Part shown: piece after piece, positions 55,613 to 63,150 of the stretch
How the letters are laid out: every line of letters begins with the position of its first letter
Numbering within the stretch: position 1 is the first letter of the stretch
Assembly: GCF_000285575.1 (NCBI RefSeq)
Contig: NZ_HE611052.1
Span: forward strand, 312,712 to 376,711
From: Clostridium senegalense JC122
GTDB lineage: Bacteria; Bacillota; Clostridia; Clostridiales; Clostridiaceae
Direction: 5' to 3'
DNA length: 64,000 nt
The notes under the pieces: model-generated
What the model saw: only the letters and a program-made list of their open reading frames with translations
What the model was told of the DNA's origin: nothing
The model's database searches: none
Program-made: the position numbers and the translations under genes

Positions 55613-55710
55613 AAAAAAACTTCTTGCATGGCTGCAAGAAGTTATAATATTCCTAGTTATAATAGTAATATTTCAACTTAACTTATTAAATCTTGCAGCC
55701 TCTCTGGACT
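55613..55710 (-). ncRNA. PyrR-binding attenuator, distal copy
   Basis: A second AGTCCAGAGAGGCT (55697-55710) is followed by a perfect 10-bp terminator hairpin AACTTCTTGC/GCAAGAAGTT (55618-55627/55634-55643) and a run of T. It lies right after the stop of the 55740-56057 gene. GCAG beside the binding loop can pair with the terminator arm as antiterminator. Confidence 0.88.
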
Positions 55711-55739
55711 ATTTTAAAGATTATTTTTTATTAAGTATA

Positions 55740-56057
55740 TCACTTTCTTTTAGGTTTTACAAGTATTAAATTATTGAATTTTATAGCTTTAGTGGTTATT
55801 TTTATAATATCATTATAAACCTTTTTACTATCTACCTGGACAATTTCGCCATTTGTGACCCGCTCAACAATTTTATCTAGCTTTTCTGGTGGATCTATTT
55901 TTCTATTAAGATCATTATGCCAAACAACAATATGTCGACACTCTTCTAATGTTAATACTTTTCTCTCTTTATCTTCAAATCTCTTTAAAGTTATTACCAT
56001 AACATATAAAGACACTATAAGTATTATAAGAGAAACATTTTCTATAATTGTACCCAT
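55740..56057 (-). CDS. Hypothetical membrane-anchored protein
   Basis: A 105-residue protein with one N-terminal membrane helix (about residues 5-25) and a basic/charged soluble part (FEDKERKVLTLEECRHIVVW). No family recognised. AAGGAGAG precedes the ATG. It lies 64 nt after the MgtC-like gene on the same strand and probably forms an operon with it. Confidence 0.65.
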   Translation of the reverse strand: MGTIIENVSLIILIVSLYVMVITLKRFEDKERKVLTLEECRHIVVWHNDLNRKIDPPEKLDKIVERVTNGEIVQVDSKKVYNDIIKITTKAIKFNNLILVKPKRK

Positions 56058-56121
56058 TATATTACTCTCCTTGTTGTTATTTTCTATTTACTTAATTAAT
56101 TGTTTAAATTTAATTTTATAT

Positions 56122-56817
56122 TCAAATAAACTTAACTTGTATAAATTTTTGAGTTAAAATAATATTATCTAAAAGTTCTAAGATATCAACACTTATTGGA
56201 ATCATCATATAGTATGTGCAACTTTCAATTTTTTTATTACTTTCTTCTTTTACATTGCACTCCATTCCACATATTTTTATATTTTCTTCTTTTAAAATTT
56301 CATAGAAAACTTTTGTAGCTTCATATTTATCTTCATATTCTAAATATATTTTCATTTTTTTACCGTCTGCATACTTATTCTCTGCTTTTTTAAAAAACAC
56401 CAAAACAAAATACACTGCTATAGTTGAAACTATTGACAAAACGTAAAAGCCCATTCCAACACCAAGACCTATACATGCAACTGCCCATATAGATGCTGCT
56501 GTTGTAAGACCTTTCACTAACCCTTTTTCATGTATTATTGTTCCTGCACCTAAAAATCCAACCCCTGTTATCACTTGTGCTCCAAGTCTACACAAATCCA
56601 CTTTTAACACTTGAGAAAGTTCTGGGTTAGTACTTATTAAGTTAATTGCATATTCCATTGTACAAAGTTGTACCATAGATGTAACTGTAGCACCTACACA
56701 AACCAACATGTGAGTTCTAAGCCCTGCTGGTCTACGATTGTTCTCTCTATCCTGTCCAATAACCCCTCCAATAACAAAAGCTAGTAATAATCTAATGACG
56801 ATATCTGTCCACTCCAT
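56122..56817 (-). CDS. MgtC/SapB-family membrane protein
   Basis: A 231-residue protein. Residues 1-145 form the conserved MgtC membrane part, with IGGVIGQDREN near 16, RRPAGLRTHMLVC near 29 and GVGFLGAGTIIHEKG near 95. The C-terminal 80 residues (EYEDKYEATKVFYEILK) form an ACT-like soluble domain. MgtC proteins modulate ATP synthase, magnesium or phosphate balance; the bacterial housekeeping members are of unknown precise role. GGGGGTG precedes the ATG. Confidence 0.82.
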   Translation of the reverse strand: MEWTDIVIRLLLAFVIGGVIGQDRENNRRPAGLRTHMLVCVGATVTSMVQLCTMEYAINLISTNPELSQVLKVDLCRLGAQVITGVGFLGAGTIIHEKGLVKGLTTAASIWAVACIGLGVGMGFYVLSIVSTIAVYFVLVFFKKAENKYADGKKMKIYLEYEDKYEATKVFYEILKEENIKICGMECNVKEESNKKIESCTYYMMIPISVDILELLDNIILTQKFIQVKFI

Positions 56818-57019
56818 AGCTACACCCCCAAAATTTATGTACTATACAATTAGCCTTTAGCACAAATGTCTACATTCTTTGTTTGTTAAATTTTTAACTT
56901 TTCAAATTTTATTAAGCCCTTATTAAAGTATACTGCGAATATTTACTTATATTAATATAGTATGCACTTATCTATTGTTTTGTGATTATTTTTCATTTTA
57001 ACTTTTTTATTTCAAAACT

Positions 57020-57049
57020 AAAAATGGTGCCTATTTGGCACCATTTTTG
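57020..57049. terminator. Bidirectional terminator after the selenoprotein gene
   Basis: AAAATGGTGCC/GGCACCATTTT arms (57021-57031/57037-57047) with A and T runs outside. Confidence 0.8.
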
Positions 57050-57076
57050 ATTTATTTATAATTAATATATTAAAAA

Positions 57077-57406
57077 CTAACTACAACTTGAACAAGATGA
57101 GCATCCGCCACCTTCTGGCTTAGTTTCAGGCTCTATAGAAAATCCACCCATTCCATTTTCTTCACCGGATAATATTGTTAATTCACCAAATTGTGCAGTG
57201 ACATCTTTATCTACTAAGAATGTCAAATCTTGCATTTTTTCAGTGTTATCTGATTCTTTTTGTTCATCCAGAACAAGACTAAATGCTGGACCTCCTCAGC
57301 CCATACCTGCAAAATGTATTCTTATTACATCAGCTGTAACTTCATTATCATTTAAGAATTGTTTAAATTCTTTAAATGCATTTTCACTTATTTTAATAAT
57401 ACTCAT
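57077..57406 (-). CDS. HesB/IscA-like selenoprotein with in-frame UGA
   Basis: Reading a TGA at 57296-57298 as selenocysteine gives an uninterrupted 109-residue protein beginning MSIIKISENAFKEFKQFLN. The codon is residue 37, in IHFAGMG-U-GGPAFSLVLDE, exactly where IscA/HesB proteins have their first conserved Cys. The end GGGCSSCSSCS supplies the other thiols. After the TGA, GTCCAG and CTGGAT can form a stem with a 14-nt loop containing GT, as for a bacterial SECIS. GAGGG before the ATG is a good site. HesB-like selenoproteins are known in clostridia; the role is probably iron-sulphur or redox chemistry. Standard annotation splits or omits this gene. Confidence 0.85.
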
Positions 57407-57584
57407 TTTTATCCCTCTTTCTTCCTTTTTTTAAATAATAAGACAAAGTTATTGATAATAATTATTATTTAGTCGCAAATCAATAATAATACATATTTAA
57501 CTTCATTGCAATATATTTTTATTATATTCAAAAATATAATTACTACTCTAACTATATTTTTCTATATTTTTTTAAATAAAAAAA

Positions 57585-57610
57585 CTGAAGAATAATTCTT
57601 AACTCTTCAG
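57585..57610 (-). terminator. Terminator downstream of the 57783-58340 gene
   Basis: CTGAAGA/TCTTCAG arms then seven T on the minus strand. The rest of 57407-57782 shows no gene. Confidence 0.55.
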
Positions 57611-57782
57611 CTGAAAACTTTTAATATTTATAATTTTAATATTTCATTTTATAGATTTTAATTTTACCATACCTAAAAAATTATATATACTAAAAGTCCA
57701 CTTATATCTAAGTAATAAATCTTAAAGCTTCTTATGATTTTTACATAAATTAAGCTTTGAGATTATTTCTTTATATATTAAG

Positions 57783-58340
57783 TTAAGCCAAACTTTTTTT
57801 AGTTATAAATTCTTTCATAGGTATTATATCATTTACAAACATCCTATGGGAATGTTTTTCATAGGATACTTTTATAATCTCTTTATCTATGATTTTCCTT
57901 TCTTGTATATAATCTTCAAAATCATATAATACTAAAACTGTAATTGGCATATATTGTATCACATCATACAAATTTTCTATAAATTTAATAAATAAATTTT
58001 TACTACTATTTTCTATTATATATTTTGCATCTATTATTAATATAACGTCAGAGAATCCACAGTTCATTTTTTCATCTTTATATCTTTTCAAAAAATCTTC
58101 TAAAACATTTTTTTCTCCTTCAAAAACTATATTTTTCATATTATCATTTTTAATCATAGTTTTTTCTGTGTCATTTAGAAATTCATTTAAAAGTTTAAAT
58201 GCCTTATTTTCAACATTTAAATATATAAATACATTTTGCTCCATATTACTTTTTATGTATTTATACATATTTATAAGCATGTGATCAGTTCCACAATAAT
58301 AGAAGGTTATGCTTTTTCCTATACCTTTTGATATATCCAT
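57783..58340 (-). CDS. Hypothetical protein, possibly MEDS-like sensory domain
   Basis: A 185-residue soluble protein. KSITFYYCGTDHMLINMYKY near the start, followed by NVFIYLNVENKAFKLL and DVILIIDAKYIIE, has the alternating strand-helix pattern of RecA-like or MEDS-type domains (first segment F-Y then helix), but key residues are not clear enough to decide. AGGAGG precedes the ATG. Monocistronic. Function unknown. Confidence 0.5.
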   Translation of the reverse strand: MDISKGIGKSITFYYCGTDHMLINMYKYIKSNMEQNVFIYLNVENKAFKLLNEFLNDTEKTMIKNDNMKNIVFEGEKNVLEDFLKRYKDEKMNCGFSDVILIIDAKYIIENSSKNLFIKFIENLYDVIQYMPITVLVLYDFEDYIQERKIIDKEIIKVSYEKHSHRMFVNDIIPMKEFITKKSLA

Positions 58341-58642
58341 ATTATATTCCTCCTAAATGTATTTTATATTCTCTACAATATATATATTCTCATATTTTTC
58401 CTTGTTTTTCCAATATTTTATTCCTTTATTTTTCTTATTTTTTAGACATTATAATAATAATAACAACAATTTTATAAAATTTATGTGTAAAACATAATTT
58501 TTTTTTACATTTTTAAACACATTTCAACCAACTTATACATAATGTAATAATTTAAAATTTAAATTTATAATATATTTTATGTACTAATATTAATTTATAA
58601 CTTGTGTTTATATGAATTATTAGATTTATAAAATAAATCTTA

Positions 58643-58669
58643 TTGTTATTTGAGATTTTATGGTATACT
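58643..58669 (+). promoter_or_regulatory. Likely asnB promoter
   Basis: TTGTTA (58643-58648), 15-nt spacer and extended -10 TGGTATACT (TATACT 58664-58669). It would give a leader of about 420 nt before asnB. Confidence 0.5.
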
Positions 58670-58675
58670 TTAATA

Positions 58676-59096
58676 GGATAAAATATATAAAATAAAATTT
58701 GAATTTAATAATTATAAGAATTGCTAAGTTTTTATAGCAATTGACCTATTTACCTAATTAATTTTTATTTACATAAATTTAATAATGAAATGGGCAAGCT
58801 AAATTTAAAACTATTTGTTAATATAACATTTTCTATTTATTAAAGTTAAAAATTATAGCTTATAAAGCTTGTCATTATTTATGAAGGTAATTATTAACTT
58901 ACGCTTTATAAGATTACATAAGCTAATCTTTAACTAATTTACATTTTGTACATTAAGATTATATTTTACAATGTAACTTTTAGTATGTTGTTAATATTTT
59001 AATGGCCTTTATATTGACCAACTTTTTTTCTTAATATAAAATGTAAAAATAGGAATTAAGAATTTTTATAAAATTTTCCACTAAGGAGGACTTAAC
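58676..59096 (+). other. Long, structured asnB 5' leader of unknown class
   Basis: Contains a hairpin AATTGCTA/TAGCAATT (about 58720-58743) and a larger helix joining TTATAGCTTATAAAGC (about 58852-58868) with GCTTTATAAG and TAAGCTAATCTTTAAC (about 58908-58940). No T-box sequence (AGGGTGGAACCGCG type) and no known riboswitch consensus was found. A weak hairpin with T7 lies near 59013-59031. A short frame at about 58880 (MKVIINLRFIRLHKLIFN) lacks a ribosome site. Confidence 0.4.
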
Positions 59097-60995
59097 ATGT
59101 GTGGATTTGTAACATTTTTTAGTAATAATCCTATGACTCTTGACAGTAAGGCTAAACTTAGCCCAATGTCTGAAGCAATTATTCATAGGGGACCAACTCA
59201 AGATGGAGAATATTTTGATGAACATGTATACTTAGGATTTAGAAGACTTAGTATACTAGACTTAGAAAACGGAAAACAACCTTATAGCTATGGAAATAAT
59301 GAGTATGAATTAATTTTTAATGGTGAGGTTTATAACTATAGAGAACTAAGAGAAGATTTAATAAAAGAAGGCTATAGCTTTACAACTGATTCAGAAATTG
59401 AAGTAATAGCTACTTTATATAAACATGAAGGTGAAAGCTTTGTAAAAAAACTTAGAGGTATGTTTTCTATAATAATTTGGGATAAAGTAAAACAGGTATT
59501 TTTTGGAATTAGAGATCCATTTGGTATAAAACCTTTTTACTATATCGAAAATGAAAATGGACTATATGTTGCATCTGAGTTAAAAAGTTTCTTTGCCAAC
59601 CCTGAAACAACTTATAAAGATTTAGACACTAAGGCAATTCATGACTATTTAACATTTCAATTTGTACCTGAACCAAATACTATGCTTAAAGATGTAAAAC
59701 TATTAAAACCAGGTCATACAATAAGAAAAGAGTTAGGCAAAAAATGTGAAATAAATCAATATTATAGCTTACAATTTAATCCTATTTCTATGCCTAAAGA
59801 TGAGAGAATGAAAGAAATACGAAATGTTGTGGAAAAATCAGTAGAACTTCATATGAATGCAGATGTTCCTGTTGCTACATTTTTATCTGGTGGTATAGAC
59901 TCTACAGTTGTTACTGCACTTGCTAGTAAAATAGATCCAAACATTAAATCTTTCACTATTGGATTTGATAGAGAAGGATACACAGAAATAGATTTAGCTA
60001 AAGAAACTGCTGATAAATTAGGAGTAGAAAATATAAGTAGAATTATTTCTGCTGAAGAATTTGCAAATGAAATTCCTAAAATCATTTGGCATATGGATGA
60101 ACCTGTAGCTGACCCTGCAGCAATTCCTCTTTATTTTATTTCACAAGAAGCTCGTAAACATGTAACTGTTGTTTTATCCGGAGAAGGAGCAGACGAGGTG
60201 TTTGGTGGATATACTATATATCATGAACCATTATCACTTCAAGGTTTTAAAAATGTTCCAAAACCAGTAAAATCTATGTTAAAAGCTATTTCAAACAAAA
60301 TGCCTGAAGGAATGAAAGGAAAAAGCTTCTTAGATAGAGGTTGTACTCCACTTTCTGAGCGTTATGTTGGAAATGCTAAAATCTTTTTAGATGAAGAAAA
60401 AGCTTCAATTTTAAAAAATTACAATAGTGATTTTACTTATGCTAAAACTATGAAACCAATATATGATAAAATAAAGAATTATGACGAAGTTACACAAATG
60501 CAATATGTTGATTTCAATACTTGGCTTACAGGTGATATATTAGTTAAAGCTGATAGAATGAGTATGGCTCACTCTTTAGAATTAAGAGTTCCATTCTTAG
60601 ATACAGAAGTTTTAAAAGTTGCTTCTAAATTAAATCTTGAAGAAAAAATTAATGGAAATGTAACTAAATATATGCTAAGAGAAGCATACAAGTCACAACT
60701 TCCAATGCTTGGAGCTATAGATAGAAAAAAACTTGGATATCCAGTACCAATTCGTGTATGGCTTAAAAAAGAGCTTTATGATTGGGCTGTAAATATAGTA
60801 AAACAAAGTAATGCTGAATTTATAAACAAAAAAGCTGTACTTGACTTAATCGAAGAACATAGAAAAGGACCTTTCGATAGAAGCAGAAAAATATGGACTA
60901 TTCTTGTATTCTTAATATGGCACAGAATTTACATAGAAAACACAGCTTCATATGACTTTGCAAAAGAAATAGCTTTAGATAAAATAAATAAATAA
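59097..60995 (+). CDS. asnB: Asparagine synthetase B (glutamine-hydrolysing)
   Basis: A 632-residue enzyme making asparagine from aspartate, glutamine and ATP. Met1 is removed so that Cys2 of MCGFVTFF is the glutaminase nucleophile; RRLSILDL near 50 and NGEVYNYREL near 75 are glutaminase residues. The synthetase half has the PP-loop LSGGIDSTVV near 264 and SGEGADEVFGGY near 360. TAAGGAGG precedes the ATG. Monocistronic with a long leader and a terminator. Relatives also act in cell-wall amidation, but the length and motifs fit a true AsnB. Confidence 0.92.
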   Translation: MCGFVTFFSNNPMTLDSKAKLSPMSEAIIHRGPTQDGEYFDEHVYLGFRRLSILDLENGKQPYSYGNNEYELIFNGEVYNYRELREDLIKEGYSFTTDSEIEVIATLYKHEGESFVKKLRGMFSIIIWDKVKQVFFGIRDPFGIKPFYYIENENGLYVASELKSFFANPETTYKDLDTKAIHDYLTFQFVPEPNTMLKDVKLLKPGHTIRKELGKKCEINQYYSLQFNPISMPKDERMKEIRNVVEKSVELHMNADVPVATFLSGGIDSTVVTALASKIDPNIKSFTIGFDREGYTEIDLAKETADKLGVENISRIISAEEFANEIPKIIWHMDEPVADPAAIPLYFISQEARKHVTVVLSGEGADEVFGGYTIYHEPLSLQGFKNVPKPVKSMLKAISNKMPEGMKGKSFLDRGCTPLSERYVGNAKIFLDEEKASILKNYNSDFTYAKTMKPIYDKIKNYDEVTQMQYVDFNTWLTGDILVKADRMSMAHSLELRVPFLDTEVLKVASKLNLEEKINGNVTKYMLREAYKSQLPMLGAIDRKKLGYPVPIRVWLKKELYDWAVNIVKQSNAEFINKKAVLDLIEEHRKGPFDRSRKIWTILVFLIWHRIYIENTASYDFAKEIALDKINK

Positions 60996-61012
60996 TATAT
61001 ACTAAATTTTTT

Positions 61013-61044
61013 AAGACATTAAAGTAATTCTACTTTAATGTCTT
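61013..61044 (+). terminator. asnB terminator
   Basis: Perfect 14-bp arms AAGACATTAAAGTA/TACTTTAATGTCTT followed by T6. Confidence 0.85.
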
Positions 61045-61196
61045 TTTTATATTTATAAAACTTAATATGAATTTAAGTAATAAAAATAAGATTACTCTAT
61101 ACCTATATACTATAGATATTCTATAGAAAATATTATTTTAAATATGTTTAAATTTAACAAAATGTCTAAAGAAAATTCTTAATTCTCCATTTTATA

Positions 61197-61224
61197 TTGA
61201 TTTCTTATTGTTAAATGTTATAAA
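61197..61224 (+). promoter_or_regulatory. Likely promoter of the ECF S-component gene
   Basis: TTGATT (61197-61202), 16-nt spacer, TATAAA (61219-61224). A palindrome GCACATATATGTGC lies downstream at about 61284-61297. No riboswitch was recognised in the 61045-61346 region. Confidence 0.45.
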
Positions 61225-61346
61225 ATACAATTGTCAGTATTCGAATAGAAACTGAACAATGTAGTAATATTTACTTTCATTGTGGCACATATATGTGCAT
61301 AATACCAAATTATATCCTAAAAGGAATAAGAATGGGAGGATTTGTA

Positions 61347-61955
61347 ATGGAGTCAACTTTTAAAAACACAAAGTCAAAGAAGTCTAAACTTACAGTTAGA
61401 CAAATGGCTATTGTAGGAATGCTGTCTGGGGTTTCTATATTCTTAGGAGTAACAAAACTAGGATTTATACCACTTCCAGCTATGAATGCTACAATACTAC
61501 ATTTACCAGTAATAATCGGTGGAATTTTAGAGGGACCTTTAGTTGGTGGACTTATAGGGTTAATCTTTGGACTTTTTAGTATGTTCCAAGCAATAACAGC
61601 ACCAACATTAACTTCTTTTATGTTTTTAAACCCTATAATAGCATTAATTCCAAGAGTATTGATTGGAGTTGGAAGTTATTACATCTATAAAGTATTTAAA
61701 ACTAAAAAAGATACTTTTAAACTTACAATAACTGCTTTTTTAGCTTCTATGATTAATACTATTGGTGTCTTAGGTCTTGGATACTTAATTTATGCAGATA
61801 AACTATCTAGCATTTGGGGACTTACAAGCAATAAAGCTGTAGGACTTGCTTGCTTAACAATAGGTGCAACTAATGGTATACCTGAAGCTATTGTAGCAGC
61901 AGTGATTGTAACACCTATAATAATATCAATGAAGAAAATTAAAAAATCAAGATAA
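61347..61955 (+). CDS. ECF transporter S component (vitamin-binding membrane subunit)
   Basis: A 202-residue protein with about six membrane segments after a Lys-rich N-terminus: MAIVGMLSGVSIFLGVTKLG near 20-40, ATILHLPVIIGGILEGPLVG near 55-74 and GLIGLIFGLFSMF near 77. This is the S-component plan that captures a vitamin and couples to a shared EcfAAT module, not in the window. The sequence pattern is nearest to pantothenate or similar S components; the ligand is not certain. GGGAGG before the ATG at 61347 is preferred over 61293 and an intermediate ATG at 61332. Confidence 0.75.
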   Translation: MESTFKNTKSKKSKLTVRQMAIVGMLSGVSIFLGVTKLGFIPLPAMNATILHLPVIIGGILEGPLVGGLIGLIFGLFSMFQAITAPTLTSFMFLNPIIALIPRVLIGVGSYYIYKVFKTKKDTFKLTITAFLASMINTIGVLGLGYLIYADKLSSIWGLTSNKAVGLACLTIGATNGIPEAIVAAVIVTPIIISMKKIKKSR

Positions 61956-61960
61956 ATATA

Positions 61961-61988
61961 AAAGAGCACTAAAACTTTAGTGCTCTTT
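61961..61988. terminator. Bidirectional terminator
   Basis: AAAGAGCACTAAA/TTTAGTGCTCTTT perfect 13-bp arms between the ECF gene and the P1 peptidase gene. Confidence 0.85.
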
Positions 61989-62003
61989 ATTAATATAATA
62001 TAT

Positions 62004-62982
62004 TTACAAATTTCTTTTTTTAAAAGTTCATTTCTACTTAGTAAGCCATAACTACTTTCTGCACTTTCTATGGCATTAATCACTGCCTTTTCCATTACCT
62101 TAGATGCTAGCATTCCAACAGTGCTTACATCAGCTTCTACTATATTAGTAGCCATTGTAAATATTGTATCTCCATCATACATTGTATGAACAGGATATAT
62201 AGTTTTTGCAAAACCATTATGTGCAATTGATGCAATTTTATTAGTTTCATTTTTACTTAATTTAGCATTGGTTACAATTAAACCTATAGTTGTATTGCCA
62301 TTAAATCTATTATTTTTATTTTCATATTCCTTTACTAATATATTTTCTGTATTTAAAAAGCTTAATTTGTTATAATCTAATACCCCTGCTAATATTTTTC
62401 CTGTTAATGGATCTATAACATCACCAAAAGCATTTACAGCAACCATTGCACCTATTTTTAAATCTCCAATTTGTATAGCATAAGAACCAAGACCACTTTT
62501 CATTGAAGATTTTGGACCTAGAGCTTTCCCTATTGTAGCTCCACATCCAGCTCCTACATTCCCATTTAAATCTTTTCTATTAGTTTCACTAAATACACAT
62601 GCTTCATACCCCATTTTTTTATCTGGTCTAATTTTACTATCACCTATTGTTAAATCAAAAAGCACAGCACTACACACTATTGGTACTTTAGTAACACCAA
62701 CATCAAATCCTATATTTTTTCTTTCTAAATATTCCATGACTCCACAGGATGCATCTAACCCAAAAGCACTTCCACCAGATAGCACTACTGCATGTATCTT
62801 TTCAATCATTTCTGTAGGATTCAAAAGATCTGTTTCCCTAGTTCCTGGAGCTCCTCCTCTTACAGCAACACCACCAGTAGCTCCTTCTTCACATAAAACT
62901 ACAGTGCATCCAGTTCCACCTTCATGATTTTCGCAATGACCTACTTTAATTTTTCTATATCTAAAAATTTAATTTCCTTCAT
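62004..62982 (-). pseudogene. P1-family peptidase (DmpA/aminopeptidase-like), two homopolymer frameshifts
   Basis: AGAGGTG and ATG at 62982 open MKEIKFLDIEKLK, which stops at once; one more A in the A5 tract 62950-62954 gives KIKVGHCENHEGGTGCTVV and RGGAPGTRETDLLNP, typical of P1 peptidases. The catalytic region follows: VLSGGSAFGLDASCGVMEYL, GNVGAGCGATIGKALG with the autoprocessing site region and VNAFGDVIDP. At the other end, the frame as given runs 170 nt into the antisense of the ECF gene; one more A in the A7 tract 62015-62021 stops it at 62004, before the terminator. Intact size would be about 326 residues. Confidence 0.8.
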
Positions 62983-63108
62983 AAAAACACCTCTTATAAA
63001 ATATTATAATTATAGTATAATTTAAAATATATTTTATCATCAATTTTTTTATAATTTTACTTCATAATCTTTTACTAAATTCTAAATAATATTATATTTA
63101 TATAAAAA

Positions 63109-63133
63109 AGGTATGTGAACTCAATCACACACC
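63109..63133 (-). terminator. Terminator of the SPFH-domain gene
   Basis: AGGTATGTGA/TCACACACCT arms (one G-U), T-run on the minus strand. Confidence 0.75.
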
Positions 63134-63150
63134 TCTTTATATTTTAGACT

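Noticed and set aside
58676-59096. T-box leader for asnB
   Set aside because: No AGGGTGG-type T-box core or specifier-stem landmarks were found, so only an unclassified leader is reported.
59031-59225. Minus-strand 64-codon frame at the start of asnB
   Set aside because: Antisense to the well-defined N-terminus and ribosome site of asnB.
61790-62003. C-terminal extension of the P1 peptidase frame into the ECF gene region
   Set aside because: The added residues are the reverse reading of the ECF gene; a one-base change at an A7 tract gives a natural stop at 62004 just before the terminator.
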